Shown piece by piece: positions 40,315-50,983 of a stretch of DNA of 64,000 nucleotides. Every line of letters begins with the position of its first letter. Position 1 is the stretch's first letter. The stretch comes from DASXSB01 sp036506275 (lineage in GTDB: Bacteria; Methylomirabilota; Methylomirabilia; Rokubacteriales; CSP1-6). The notes under the pieces are model-generated. The model saw only the letters and a program-made list of their open reading frames with translations. It did not search any database and was not told where the DNA came from. Both the position numbers and the translations under genes were made by a program. The stretch spans positions 1 to 64,000 of the forward strand of contig DASXSB010000079.1 in the NCBI GenBank assembly GCA_036506275.1, written 5' to 3'.

Positions 40315-41211
40315 TCAGCCGCGCTTCGGGCTCGGGGCGAGTCCGCTGAGCGTGGCGAGCACGTCGAACACCACCGCGAAATCGTAGCGGGCGAGGCCGA
40401 GGCCCTGCGCCGCCGTCAGCATCTCGCTGGTGACGGCCGTCGTCGGCAACGGCACCCCCTGCGCGCGCCCGAGCTCCAGGGCCAGGCGCAAATCCTTCTG
40501 CATCATGCCCACGTCGAACCACGCCTCCGCCGGCATCCCGAGCACGAAAGGCCCGCGATACTTCACCATGGGCGAGGCGACCACGCTCCGCAACAGGACC
40601 TCGACCGCGCGCTCGCGTCCGATCCCGGATTTTTCCGCGAGCCCCACCGCCTCGCTGAAGGCCAGCATCTGCACCGCCAATCCCAGGTTGGTGGCGATCT
40701 TCATCGTCACCCCGAGCCCGAGATCGCCGACGTGGGTGATGGTGGGACCGATCGCGGTCAGGTATGACCGCACGCGCTCGAGAACGCGCGGATCGCCGCC
40801 CACGATGAACGAGAGCTGCCCCGCTTCTAGCGTCGCCACGCTTCCGGAGACGGGCGCGTCGAGAAGGGCGGCGCCGCGACGGGCGACGTCGGCGCCGAGC
40901 GCGCGCGTGGCGGCCGGGCTCACCGTGCTCATCTCCACCCACGTCGTGCCCGGACGCAGGCCTGCCACCACGCCGTCGTCGCCGCGCGCGACCGCCTCCA
41001 GGGCGCCGGTGTCGGTCACCATGCTGAAGGTGACCTCCGCCCCCGCCGCCGCCTCCCGCGGCGAGCGCGCCTCGCGCATCCCCGCGTCCACGAGCCACCG
41101 CGCCTTGGCGCGGGTGCGGTTGTAGCCGAGCACCGTGTGCCCGGCGTCGAGGAGACGCTTGGCCATGCGCCCGCCCATCGCGCCCAGACCGACGAAGGCG
41201 AGCGTCGCCAT
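40315..41211 (-). CDS. 3-hydroxyisobutyrate dehydrogenase-family NAD(P) oxidoreductase
   Basis: 298 residues. Its Rossmann start AFVGLGAMGGRMAKRLLDAGH is followed by the substrate motif DAPVSGSVATLEAGQLSFIVGG and the helix with the catalytic Lys in GVTMKIATNLGLAVQMLAFSEA. The family oxidises beta-hydroxyacids (GarR, MmsB, tartronate semialdehyde reductase) or reduces small aldehydes. ATG 41211 overlaps the RidA stop by one base (TGATG). With RidA and the M24 protein it may form a small amino-acid or amide catabolic unit. Confidence 0.9.
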   Translation of the reverse strand: MATLAFVGLGAMGGRMAKRLLDAGHTVLGYNRTRAKARWLVDAGMREARSPREAAAGAEVTFSMVTDTGALEAVARGDDGVVAGLRPGTTWVEMSTVSPAATRALGADVARRGAALLDAPVSGSVATLEAGQLSFIVGGDPRVLERVRSYLTAIGPTITHVGDLGLGVTMKIATNLGLAVQMLAFSEAVGLAEKSGIGRERAVEVLLRSVVASPMVKYRGPFVLGMPAEAWFDVGMMQKDLRLALELGRAQGVPLPTTAVTSEMLTAAQGLGLARYDFAVVFDVLATLSGLAPSPKRG

Positions 41212-41660
41212 CAGGGACGCGGGGAAGCGGCGGCGTCCTCGGTCACCGCGATGGCTGCGATCTCGATCTTGCACCGCGCGTGGGTGGCGAGCCGCGAGAC
41301 CTCCACGGTGGTGGTGGTGGGAAGGTGCCCGCTCATGTACGCCGCCCACACGCGGTTGAGATCGTCCTGCTCGCGGACGTCCGTCAGGTAACGGGTCGCC
41401 GACACCACGTCCGCCAGTGTGCAGCCGGCGGCGGCGAGCGTCTTTTTCAGATTCTCCATGGCGAGCGTGGCCTGCGCCGTCATCGTCGGCGGCAGGTCGA
41501 ACTCGTCGTCGCGATGCGGGTGACTGTGATAGACGGGAGCGGCGGTGATGCCGGAGAGGAACACGAGGTGGCCGCGGCGGACGACGATCCCGGGCGCGTA
41601 CGGCATGCTCACGTCGGTGCGGCGGTCGGCGTGGTGGACGGTGGCGAGCTCCTTCGGCAT
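41211..41660 (-). CDS. RidA-family protein
   Basis: 149 residues. The YjgF/RidA fold has PYAPGIVVRRGHLVFLSGITAAP, MENLKKTLAAAGCTLADVVSATRYLTDV, NRVWAAYMSGHLPTTTTVEV and the Arg-containing segment ARCKIEIAAIAV. RidA hydrolyses reactive enamine/imine intermediates; this longer form with an insert (VYHSHPHRDDEFDLP) may act on a pathway-specific intermediate. It is the first gene of the minus-strand operon. Confidence 0.92.
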   Translation of the reverse strand: MPKELATVHHADRRTDVSMPYAPGIVVRRGHLVFLSGITAAPVYHSHPHRDDEFDLPPTMTAQATLAMENLKKTLAAAGCTLADVVSATRYLTDVREQDDLNRVWAAYMSGHLPTTTTVEVSRLATHARCKIEIAAIAVTEDAAASPRP

Positions 41661-41881
41661 GGCTCCTCCGCGGACGGCGGCCGCATCCTACCACGCGGGT
41701 CCCACCCGGGCTCGCTCCGCGCACCTATGGCGGAGAGGGTCTATGCTGAGCGGGAGCGCCGATCGACGGTGCGACCCCCGCCGGGGGGGTGACTGCCGCC
41801 CGAGCCGTCCGGTGCCGGGGGGCGCGCAGGTGCCGTGAAGAATCGCGGGGATCTCGCCAGGGGAGGGAAGCGGTCCGCGTC

Positions 41882-42265
41882 ATGCAAATCATCCTGGTGG
41901 TGGAGGACGACATCGACACGCGCGTCGCGCTGCGGGAGCTGCTCACCGCGATATTCCCGGACGCCCGCGTGCTCATGACGGAGTCGGGAGAGACAGGCCT
42001 CGAGCTCGCCCAGCGCACGCGTCCGAACGTCGTCCTCCTCGATCTTCGCCTGCGCGGCATCGGCGGCTTCGAGTTCGCCGAGCGGCTGCGACAATCACCA
42101 TCGACGGCGACCGTCCCCATCGTGGCGTTGACCGGCGACATGAGCCCGGCTACGCTCTTACGGGCCGAAGCGGCCGGCTTCGCGGCCTTCCTGCGCAAAC
42201 CCGCCGACGTCGACCGGCTGGACGCGACGTTGCGGCCGCTGCTCGACGGCTCCCGATCCGAGTGA
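41882..42265 (+). CDS. single-domain response regulator
   Basis: 127 residues, a lone REC domain. The acidic pair is VVEDD (8-11), the phosphorylated Asp is in VVLLDLRLRG (about 56), Thr is in VALTGD, and Lys is in RKPADVDRL. There is no output domain, so it acts by protein contact in a phosphorelay or CheY-like manner. ATG 41882 follows GGGGAGGGAAGCGG. A TATGCT box lies at 41742-41747, about 130 bases upstream. Its cognate kinase is not adjacent. Confidence 0.92.
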   Translation: MQIILVVEDDIDTRVALRELLTAIFPDARVLMTESGETGLELAQRTRPNVVLLDLRLRGIGGFEFAERLRQSPSTATVPIVALTGDMSPATLLRAEAAGFAAFLRKPADVDRLDATLRPLLDGSRSE

Positions 42266-42301
42266 CCGCCCGCGTCCGTCGCGTCCCGAGGAGAACGCCG
42301 A

Positions 42302-43111
42302 GTGGAATCGTTGCGTGAGCGAGTGGCGGTGGTGACGGGAGGCGCGAGCGGCATCGGCCGCGCCCTCGTCGAGGCGCTCGCCCGCGAGGGCGCGCGCGTG
42401 GTGGTGGCGGACGTCGACGAGCGCGGGGCGGTGTCGGTGGCGGACGGCATTCGCGGCGCCGGCGGGGACGCGATTCCGGTCCGCGTCGACGTCAGCGATC
42501 GTGCGCAAGTGCACGCCCTCGCCGACCGCGCGTTCGCCGCTTTCGGCGCCGTCCACGTCGTCTGCAACAACGCGGGCGTGGCGCTCTGGGGCGGCCTCGA
42601 GGGCGCCACCCCTCACGACTGGCAGTGGGTGCTCGGCGTGAACCTGTGGGGCGTGATCCACGGCGTGGAAGCGTTCGTGCCGCGCATGATCGCGCAGGGC
42701 GCGGGCGGCCACGTCGTCAACACCGCCTCCATGGCCGGTCTCATCGCGAGCCAGGGCCTCGGCGTCTACAACACCTCGAAGTACGCGGTGGTGGGGTTGT
42801 CGGAAACGCTCGCCAAGGACCTGCGCCCGTACGACATCGGCGTCTCCGTCCTCTGTCCGATGGGCGTCGCCACCGGGATCCGCGGCTCCGAACGCAACCG
42901 GCCTTCGCACCTGCGCAACGAGACCGCGTCCAAGCCGGAGCCGGTCGAGCTGATCGGCCGCACGCTGGCGCCGGAGACGGTGGCAGAGATGGTCATCGCC
43001 GCCATCCGCGCCAACCGTCTCTACGTGATCACGCACGACGAAGGCCTGGCACCGCTGCGTCGTCGCTTCGAACGTCTCGAGCGGGCGATCCTCGATCGAC
43101 ACCGCCAGTAA
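42302..43111 (+). CDS. SDR-family oxidoreductase
   Basis: 269 residues from GTG 42302. It is a classical short-chain dehydrogenase with cofactor motif TGGASGIG (about 12-19), NNAGVALWG, the catalytic Ser near NTASMAGL, and YNTSK (Tyr/Lys). The C-terminal region (RRRFERLERAILDRH) is as in the groups acting on hydrophobic alcohols or ketones. The reaction is not assignable. GAGGAGAACGCC precedes the start. Confidence 0.9.
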   Translation: MESLRERVAVVTGGASGIGRALVEALAREGARVVVADVDERGAVSVADGIRGAGGDAIPVRVDVSDRAQVHALADRAFAAFGAVHVVCNNAGVALWGGLEGATPHDWQWVLGVNLWGVIHGVEAFVPRMIAQGAGGHVVNTASMAGLIASQGLGVYNTSKYAVVGLSETLAKDLRPYDIGVSVLCPMGVATGIRGSERNRPSHLRNETASKPEPVELIGRTLAPETVAEMVIAAIRANRLYVITHDEGLAPLRRRFERLERAILDRHRQ

Positions 43112-43148
43112 CGCCAGGCACCCGGGCTCGGCCACGGGAGCGCGCTGG

Positions 43149-44285
43149 GTGCGGGCGGCCGCGGATCTCGAACGCCTCGGCACTCGCTTGCGGGCGGCGC
43201 GCGAGGTCGCGCTCGACACCGAAGGCGACAGCCTGCATCACTATCCGGAGCGCCTCGCCCTCCTCCAGTTCGCCGAGCGCGCGGGCGAGACCTGGCTCGT
43301 CGATCCGCTCGCGCTCCCCGACCTCGCGCCCCTCGCCCCCGTGTTCGCGGATGCCGGCGTCCTCATCATCGTGCACGCGGGCGACAACGATCTCGTCCAA
43401 CTCAAGCGTCGTTACCGGTTCAGCTTCGCGGGTCTCTTCGACACCTCGATCGCCGCCCGCTTCCTCGGCGTCCCCGCCCTCGGCCTCGACGTCCTCCTCA
43501 CGCGCTACGTGGGCGTGGAGCTGCCGCCGTCGCGCCAGAAGGACGACTGGTCGGCACGCCCGCTCTCGCCGGCGCAGGAGCAGTACGCGGTGGCGGACGT
43601 GCGGCACCTGTTCGAGTTGAAAGACAAGCTGGTGGCGGAGCTCGGGCGCGCCGGACGTCTTGCCTGGGTCGAGGAAGAGTGCGCGGCGCTGGCGGCCCAG
43701 CCCGTGCAGGAGCGGGCGCCGGATCCGGACGCGTTCGCCGGGCTCAAGGGCGCGCGGGAGCTTTCGCCGCGAGGCCTGGCCGCTCTGCGCGGCCTCTACG
43801 AGCTGCGCGAGACGCTGGCGCTGCGCGCCGATCGGCCGCCGTTCAAGATCCTCGGCAACGAGACGCTCGTCCGCCTCGCGGGCGAGCTGCCCTCGGATCG
43901 CGAGGCCCTCGCGCGCATCCCCGGCTGCACGCCGCGCGTGATCGAGCGCTGGGGGGACGCGATCCTCGCCGCCATCCGCACGGGGGCGACGCTCGACGAG
44001 GCGGCGAGGCCACGGCTCGAGCACCGCGGACGGCCCCCGCTGGCCACGGCGGTGCGCCGGCGCATCGAAGCGTTGCGGGCGTGGCGCACGGAGGCGGCGC
44101 CGCGGGTCGGTCTCGAAGCGGGCGTGGTGCTGCCGAATCGCCTCATCGGCGCGGTGGCGGAGGCGGCGCCGCGCACCACCAGCGATCTCCTCGCCATCGA
44201 TGGCCTCCGGCGCTGGCGCGTGGAGGTGTTCGGCGACGAGCTGCTGCGCGCGATGGCGCCCGTTGTCCGCGGCCCGTCGTCATGA
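43149..44285 (+). CDS. ribonuclease D-like 3'-5' exonuclease with HRDC domains
   Basis: 378 residues from GTG 43149. The DEDD exonuclease shows EVALDTEGDSLHHY (Asp/Glu), IVHAGDNDLVQLKR (Asp) and QEQYAVADVRHLFEL (Tyr/Asp). Two HRDC-like helical domains follow (about 205-285 and 300-375). RNase D trims tRNA and other small RNA 3' ends. The length matches E. coli Rnd. Confidence 0.9.
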   Translation: MRAAADLERLGTRLRAAREVALDTEGDSLHHYPERLALLQFAERAGETWLVDPLALPDLAPLAPVFADAGVLIIVHAGDNDLVQLKRRYRFSFAGLFDTSIAARFLGVPALGLDVLLTRYVGVELPPSRQKDDWSARPLSPAQEQYAVADVRHLFELKDKLVAELGRAGRLAWVEEECAALAAQPVQERAPDPDAFAGLKGARELSPRGLAALRGLYELRETLALRADRPPFKILGNETLVRLAGELPSDREALARIPGCTPRVIERWGDAILAAIRTGATLDEAARPRLEHRGRPPLATAVRRRIEALRAWRTEAAPRVGLEAGVVLPNRLIGAVAEAAPRTTSDLLAIDGLRRWRVEVFGDELLRAMAPVVRGPSS

Positions 44286-44334
44286 CGCGAGACAAACGAC
44301 GACGACGGCGCGACAATGACGAGGGCCCGATGAG

Positions 44335-44787
44335 ATGATGCCGATGACCAACGACTGGCGCACCAACCTGATCGACGACGACGTCGCCCTCGTGCGCATC
44401 TTCCGGGAGACGCGCCGGGTGGCCGTTCTCGGCGCCAAGCGCGGGCGGGGTGAGCCGGCTTTCTTCGTGCCGGAGTATCTTCGGCAGCACGGGTACTCGA
44501 TCCTCCCCGTGAATCCCACCCTCGTGGGGGAGACGCTGTTCGGCCGCGCGGTGACGCCCACGCTTGCCGACCTCGGGCAAACGGCGGACGTCGTCGAGAT
44601 CTTTCGGCGTCCGGAGCACCTGTCCGGCCACGCCACCGAGATTCTGGCCTTGCCGTGGCGCCCGGCCGTCGTGTGGTTCCAGCTCGGGATCCGTCACGAC
44701 GGTGCCGCCGAGCGTCTCGCCCGGGCCGGGATCCGCGTCGTGCAGGATCGCTGCATGATGCCCGAACATCGCCGGCTGGTGGCATAG
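44335..44787 (+). CDS. CoA-binding-domain protein
   Basis: 150 residues of the CoA_binding_2 Rossmann family: RRVAVLGAKRGRGEPAFFVPEYLRQHGYSILPVNPT, then TPTLADLGQTADVVEIFRRPEHL and AVVWFQLGIRHDGAAERLARAGIRVVQDRCMM. Such YccU-like proteins bind CoA or nucleotides, and their cellular role is poorly known. ATGs at 44335, 44338 and 44344 are all possible starts. Confidence 0.9.
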   Translation: MMPMTNDWRTNLIDDDVALVRIFRETRRVAVLGAKRGRGEPAFFVPEYLRQHGYSILPVNPTLVGETLFGRAVTPTLADLGQTADVVEIFRRPEHLSGHATEILALPWRPAVVWFQLGIRHDGAAERLARAGIRVVQDRCMMPEHRRLVA

Positions 44788-44864
44788 CGACCTCTCTCTC
44801 CCGCGTTTCCTCCGACCGTGAGAGGATGTCTGGACACGCGTTCGCGTGCGAGGTGAAGGGAGCG

Positions 44865-46544
<1,680 letters not shown>

Positions 46545-46619
46545 AACGCACGAACGACAAGGCGGTCGGCTTCGGTGGCCGCCCGTGAAACGAATGGTTA
46601 TCCTGGAAGTACGAGGATC

Positions 46620-46874
46620 ATGGACAACACGCACTCCGTCAGAGCAGGAGCGTTCCTGGCTGCCATCGTGCGCGAGGTCGATCCCGTGAGCCGCCTCGTG
46701 TCGATCGGTGACGTGGACGATGGCTACTTCATCTTGCTCGCGCGCCACTCGCGGCTGGCGGGCGGCTGCACGATCGAGAGCGCGACCGTCGCCCGCGCCA
46801 TCGCCGGTGACGAAGGTGCCCACGACGCGATCGCGGCCGACTTCAAACGCTGCCTGGACGGTCCCGCCGCCTGA
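46620..46874 (+). CDS. small hypothetical protein
   Basis: 84 residues from ATG 46620 (GAGG just upstream); the frame is open from 46575. The sequence is soluble: AGAFLAAIVREVDPVSRLVSIGDVDDGYFILLARHSRLAGGC, then an acidic-helical tail AIAADFKRCLDGPAA. No family is recognised. It follows ettA by 75 bases and overlaps the end of the convergent spermidine-synthase-like gene by 32 bases. Confidence 0.6.
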   Translation: MDNTHSVRAGAFLAAIVREVDPVSRLVSIGDVDDGYFILLARHSRLAGGCTIESATVARAIAGDEGAHDAIAADFKRCLDGPAA

Positions 46875-47523
46875 GCGGCCGCGCGCAGCACACGAGGACG
46901 TTCTCGGCCTGCCGGCGCACGCGACGCAGGCGCACGTCGGCAAACGCCGGCGCCAGCGCGTCCGCCAGGCGCTCGGCGTCGCCCCGCCGGTGGCGATTGA
47001 TCACGAGGCGGCCGCCGGCGGCCACGAGGGGAACGAGGGCGCGCGCGAGCGGAAGCGAGCGCTCCGGGTCGTCGCCGTAGGCGGCGTCCTCCATCACGAA
47101 GTCGAAGCGCCGCCGGGCGCGGACGAGCGCGGGCACCGCCACCGCCGCCTCCTCGCAGAGAAACTCCAGCGGTCCCACCGCGTCGAGACCGAACCAGCGC
47201 ACGGCGATGCGGACGATCTCCGGATCGCGCTCGATGACGGTGAGACAGCGGGGCACGCTCACGCGCGCGAAGAGGTGGAGCTGGGTGCCACCCCCGAGGC
47301 CGACGAAGAGCGCGGTGGAGCGGGCAGGGAGGGCGAGGTCGGTGAGGGCGCGCCACCAGTATTCGCGGCGCAGCGTGGTCCAGTTCCCGTCGAGCGGCAA
47401 CGCCGACAAGATCGAGCCCCCCACCACCAGCCGCCGCTCCCGCCGATAGTCCACGACGCGAATCCGTCCCGACAGCGGCGACCGCGTCTCGAACACCGTC
47501 CGGCTCCGCCGCCGCCGTCGCAT
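46843..47523 (-). CDS. spermidine synthase-like methyltransferase-fold protein
   Basis: 226 residues. An N-terminal beta part (GRIRVVDYRRERRLVVGGSILSALPLDGNW) is followed by a Rossmann fold with TALFVGLGGGTQLHLFARV, CLTVIERDPEIVRIAVRWF, and FDFVMEDAAYGDD. This is the spermidine/spermine synthase superfamily pattern, where decarboxylated-SAM chemistry or ordinary methyl transfer is possible. It is shorter than true SpeE and lacks clear polyamine-binding residues, so a methyltransferase role is equally likely. Confidence 0.78.
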   Translation of the reverse strand: MRRRRRSRTVFETRSPLSGRIRVVDYRRERRLVVGGSILSALPLDGNWTTLRREYWWRALTDLALPARSTALFVGLGGGTQLHLFARVSVPRCLTVIERDPEIVRIAVRWFGLDAVGPLEFLCEEAAVAVPALVRARRRFDFVMEDAAYGDDPERSLPLARALVPLVAAGGRLVINRHRRGDAERLADALAPAFADVRLRRVRRQAENVLVCCARPLRRRDRPGSV

Positions 47524-47544
47524 GACCGGAAGCGGCGGCCGCGC

Positions 47545-48312
47545 TCAGCGCGGTTGCATGCGGATAGCGCCGTCGAGCCGGATCGTCTCCGCGTTCAGCA
47601 TGACGTTCTCGACGACGTGGGTGGCGAGGGCGGCGAACTCCTCGGGGCGCCCGAGCCGGGGCGGAAACGGAACCTGCTTGGCGAGCGACGCGCGCACGGC
47701 TTCCGGCAGCGTGCCGAGGAGCGGGGTCTCGAAGATCCCGGGCGCGATGGTGACGACGCGGATGCCGAGCTCGGCGAGATCGCGGGCCACCGGCAGCGTC
47801 ATGCCGACGATGCCGCCCTTGGAGGCGGAGTACGCGGCCTGCCCGATCTGACCGTCGAAGGCAGCCACGGACGCCGTGTTCACGACCACGCCGCGCTCGC
47901 CGTCGGCGGTCGGCGTGTTCTTCGCCATGTGCACGGCGGCGAGCCGGATGCAGTTGAACGTCCCGATGAGGTTGACCTGGATCACGCGGGTGAAGTCGTC
48001 GAGGCGGGCGGGTCCACTCTTGCCGAACGTCTTCATGGCGGTGCCGATGCCGGCGCAGTTCACGAGCACGTTGAGACCGCCGAGCTGAGCGTGGGCGGTG
48101 GCGAGCGCCGCCGTCACCTCGTCCTCCTTCGTCACGTCGGCGGGCGTGAAGACGGCGGCGCCGCCCAGGCTGCGCGCGGTGTCGGCGCCGGCGGAGGCGG
48201 GACGATCGAGGAGCGCGACCCGGGCGCCGGCGGCGACGAGACGCGCGGCCGTCGCGCGGCCGAGGCCGGAGGCGCCGCCGGTGACGACGGCGAGCACGCG
48301 ACCAAGATCCAT
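47545..48312 (-). CDS. SDR dehydrogenase, 3-hydroxyacyl-CoA dehydrogenase type-2-like
   Basis: 255 residues from ATG 48312, with GAGGAG six bases upstream. Motifs: VTGGASGLGRATAARL, NCAGIGTAMKTFGKSGPA, VNTASVAAFDGQIGQAAYSASKGGIVGMTLPVARDLAELGIRVVTIAPGIFETPLL, PFPPRLGRPEEFAAL. These closely follow the HSD17B10/HADH2 group, which oxidises short-chain 3-hydroxyacyl-CoA. It is divergent from the radical SAM gene. A fatty-acid or branched-chain catabolic role is inferred. Confidence 0.92.
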   Translation of the reverse strand: MDLGRVLAVVTGGASGLGRATAARLVAAGARVALLDRPASAGADTARSLGGAAVFTPADVTKEDEVTAALATAHAQLGGLNVLVNCAGIGTAMKTFGKSGPARLDDFTRVIQVNLIGTFNCIRLAAVHMAKNTPTADGERGVVVNTASVAAFDGQIGQAAYSASKGGIVGMTLPVARDLAELGIRVVTIAPGIFETPLLGTLPEAVRASLAKQVPFPPRLGRPEEFAALATHVVENVMLNAETIRLDGAIRMQPR

Positions 48313-48421
48313 GGCGATCTCCTCGAGCACGACGTGGACGACGACGCGGATTCTAGCCGAAGGCGGCGCATTTTCCCATTGCTCCTCTGATGCCGCGTTA
48401 CGTATGCTTCCGACAGCCGTC

Positions 48422-50023
48422 ATGCGCACGCCCTACGCGTCCGGTTCCTGCCGGCGGATCCTCTGCGTCTCGCCTCGCTACGCGCCTTCGTTCGGGACGT
48501 TCCAGCACGCGTATCCGCTCTTCGGGCGCCGCGTGCGCGCCTTCATGCCGCCCCAGGGCTTGCTCGTGGTCGCGAGCTACTTGCCGGCGGGATGGGAGGT
48601 CCGCTTCATCGACGAGAACTCGCGTGCCGTGCGCGACAGCGACTTCCAGTGGGCGGATGCCGTGTTCCTGTCCGGGATGCACATCCAGCGCGAGTTCATC
48701 CAGGACCTGATTCGCCGCGCGCACGCGCACGACAAGCCGGTGGTGCTGGGCGGACCCTCGGTGTCCGGGTGCCCGGAGTACTATCCCGACGCCGACTATC
48801 TGCATCTGGGTGAGATCGGCGATGCCACGGACCAGATCTTCGCGCACCTCGACGCCCATCCCGGGCGGCCCGAGCGCCAGCTCGCGTTCCAGACGAAGGA
48901 GCGGCTCCCCCTCGCCGACTTCCCCACTCCCGCCTACTCGCTGATCTCCATCCGCGAATACTTCATCGCGAACATCCAGTTCTCCAGCGGGTGCCCGTAC
49001 TCGTGCGAGTTCTGCGACATTCCCGCCCTCTACGGCCGCAATCCCCGCCTGAAGCGGCCGGCCCAGGTGCTGGCGGAGCTGGACGAGATCGCCGCCGGCG
49101 GCGCCACCTCCGTCTACTTCGTGGACGACAATTTCATCGGCAACCAGAAAGCAACCCTCGAGCTGCTGCCGCACCTGGTGGACTGGCAGGTCCGCAACCG
49201 GTATCCGGTCCGCTTCGCGTGCGAGGCGACGCTCAACATCGCCAAGAACGAGCGGGTGCTCGCCCTCATGCGGGAGGCCGGCTTCATCACGGTGTTCTGC
49301 GGCATCGAGACGCCGGAGCCGGAAGCGCTCCACGCAATCTCGAAGGACCAGAATCTCCGCCTGCCGCTCGTGGAAGCGGTGCAGCGCATCAACAGCTACG
49401 GCCTCGAGGTCGTGTCGGGGATCATCGTCGGGCTCGACACCGACACCGCGGCCACCGCCGATCACATCATCGAGTTCATCGAAGCCTCGAAGATCCCGAT
49501 GCTCACCATCAATATTCTCTATGCGCTGCCCAAGACGCCGCTCTGGCAGCGGCTGGAGCGGGAAGGGCGACTCCTTGCCGACGGTGTCCAGGAGTCGAAC
49601 ATCGCCTTCAAGATGGGCCACGACGCCGTGGTCGATCTCTGGCGGCGCTGCGTCACCGCCGCCTACGAGCCGGCGGCCCTCTACGCGCGCTTCGCGTACA
49701 ACCACGCGCAGACGTTCTCACGTCGCAAGGCGTTCCCGCTCAACCCGCGCCGCGCCTCGTGGCGCAACATGTTGATGGCCTTCGCGATCCTCGGCCGGTT
49801 GGCGTGGAAAGTCGGGGTGCGCGAGGATTACCGGCGGACGTTCTGGCGGATGGCGGCTCCCGCCCTCCGTGCGGGCAGGCTGGAGGAGCTGATCCACACC
49901 GCCGTCGTGAGCTATCACCTCATCAAGTTCACGCGGGAAGCCGTTCAGGGTGTGGGGGAAACGTCCTTCTACGCGCCCGCCCTTCGCGCCGCGCCGACGG
50001 CGCCTACCGCCGCCGCCGTCTAA
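48422..50023 (+). CDS. hpnP: B12-binding radical SAM protein, HpnP-like (hopanoid C-2 methylase)
   Basis: 533 residues. An N-terminal B12-binding-type domain (RILCVSPRYAPSFGTFQHAYPLF, FMPPQGLLVVASYLP, GGPSVSGCPEYYPDADYLHLGE) precedes the radical SAM core with CPYSCEFC (C-x3-C-x2-C). VYFVDDNFIGN and FCGIETPEPEAL follow, then a DUF4070 C-terminus. The layout and many blocks resemble HpnP, which adds the 2-methyl group to hopanoids. The call is moderate because sister families share the layout and no other hopanoid genes are in the window. ATG 48422 is preferred; ATG 48404 is in frame but lies inside a TATGCT box. No Shine-Dalgarno is seen for either. Confidence 0.72.
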   Translation: MRTPYASGSCRRILCVSPRYAPSFGTFQHAYPLFGRRVRAFMPPQGLLVVASYLPAGWEVRFIDENSRAVRDSDFQWADAVFLSGMHIQREFIQDLIRRAHAHDKPVVLGGPSVSGCPEYYPDADYLHLGEIGDATDQIFAHLDAHPGRPERQLAFQTKERLPLADFPTPAYSLISIREYFIANIQFSSGCPYSCEFCDIPALYGRNPRLKRPAQVLAELDEIAAGGATSVYFVDDNFIGNQKATLELLPHLVDWQVRNRYPVRFACEATLNIAKNERVLALMREAGFITVFCGIETPEPEALHAISKDQNLRLPLVEAVQRINSYGLEVVSGIIVGLDTDTAATADHIIEFIEASKIPMLTINILYALPKTPLWQRLEREGRLLADGVQESNIAFKMGHDAVVDLWRRCVTAAYEPAALYARFAYNHAQTFSRRKAFPLNPRRASWRNMLMAFAILGRLAWKVGVREDYRRTFWRMAAPALRAGRLEELIHTAVVSYHLIKFTREAVQGVGETSFYAPALRAAPTAPTAAAV

Positions 50024-50026
50024 GAT

Positions 50027-50227
50027 CTACGCCGCTTCGCCGGTGTGCGCCCAGAAGTCGTCGTCACGCTCGATCTGCGTGAGCCGTGGGGGAAGTTTCC
50101 CACGATGGAAGAAATCGCACATGATGCGATTGGCGACGGCCCAGTCGTCGCCGTACACACAGTGGTGATGCGGGCACAGCGCGGCATCGCCCGAGAGTTG
50201 AAGCCCGCACGACGCGCACAAGCTCAT
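50027..50227 (-). CDS. small zinc-finger-like protein
   Basis: 66 residues from ATG 50227. It begins MSLCASCGLQLSGDAALCPHHH, a Cys/His set suited to one zinc ion, then WAVANRIMCDFFHRGKLPPRLT and an acidic tail. The open frame extends upstream without coding character. Its function is unknown. It is convergent with the HpnP-like gene, three bases from its stop. Confidence 0.6.
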   Translation of the reverse strand: MSLCASCGLQLSGDAALCPHHHCVYGDDWAVANRIMCDFFHRGKLPPRLTQIERDDDFWAHTGEAA

Positions 50228-50357
50228 AACCAGTCTGGAAGCGAATGACGTGCCAACCGTGAGTTCGCAGAATTTGTCTCTTGGTAGGTGACGCCGGAAC
50301 GACGTACGATGCTGCGATTGCAATCTTCATCGACACCCCTACCAGGGAGGCCAGTGG

Positions 50358-50546
50358 ATGCGCTTAGCGCTGTGGGCGGCTTTTTTCGTGGTCTGCAACG
50401 TCCTCGGGGTCGAGGTTTTCAAGGCAGCTATGACGCTTCCCTTTGACGAAGCAGTCGTTCCCGGGGTGCTGACCGTTCCGCTGATCGGGCTCACCGCTCT
50501 AGGTGTGACCCAGGTCGTTGCCGCCTGGAAGAGCAGAGACGAGTAG
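50358..50546 (+). CDS. small two-helix membrane protein
   Basis: 62 residues: hydrophobic helix ~3-25 (LALWAAFFVVCNVLGVEVF), short loop with PFDEAVVPG, second helix ~35-55, charged end KSRDE. GGGAGG lies eight bases before ATG 50358. The local GC is lower than average. No family recognised. Confidence 0.6.
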   Translation: MRLALWAAFFVVCNVLGVEVFKAAMTLPFDEAVVPGVLTVPLIGLTALGVTQVVAAWKSRDE

Positions 50547-50644
50547 GTCTTACAAAGTGCCATAAATGGCACCCGGTGTGCACCCTCCTTCACGGCGTGG
50601 GGCGCGAACTTCTTCCCTGAAGGCTTCCGTGAAAGGAGTGGGCG

Positions 50645-50902
50645 ATGGACATTCTGCTATGGATTCTGTTCGGGCTCGTGGTCGGTATCGTCGCGAAGTT
50701 CATCATGCCGGGACCCGACCCGGGCGGGATCTTCCTGACGATCATCCTCGGGGTCGTCGGCGCGATGCTCGGCGGATGGCTGGGCCGGGTGATGGGTCTC
50801 TATCGGGAAGGTGAGGCGGCCGGGTTCATCATGGCCGTCGTCGGCGCCATCATCGTGCTCGCGCTCTATCGCCTGGTGCTTCCGCGGCGCAGCCGGCTCT
50901 AG
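50645..50902 (+). CDS. GlsB/YeaQ/YmgE-family stress membrane protein
   Basis: 85 residues. The transglycosylase-associated family pattern has three Gly-rich helices: ILLWILFGLVVGIVAKFIMPG, GIFLTIILGVVGAMLGGWLG, AAGFIMAVVGAIIVLALYRLV. Members are small inner-membrane proteins induced by stress; their mechanism is unknown. GAAAGGAGTGGGCG precedes ATG 50645. A strong hairpin follows the gene. Confidence 0.9.
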   Translation: MDILLWILFGLVVGIVAKFIMPGPDPGGIFLTIILGVVGAMLGGWLGRVMGLYREGEAAGFIMAVVGAIIVLALYRLVLPRRSRL

Positions 50903-50955
50903 GAGTCATTCCCCGCAGACCACCGTTCCAGGCTCGGCCGTTTCCACGTTTCGAT

Positions 50956-50983
50956 AGGGGCGCGGATCGGTATCCGCGCCCCT
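50956..50983 (+). terminator. 12-bp hairpin after the GlsB-like gene
   Basis: AGGGGCGCGGAT (50956-50967) pairs perfectly with ATCCGCGCCCCT (50972-50983) around the tetraloop CGGT, 53 bases after the stop. Only a weak T-rich stretch follows. It is the only strong structure before the AsmA-like gene. Confidence 0.65.
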
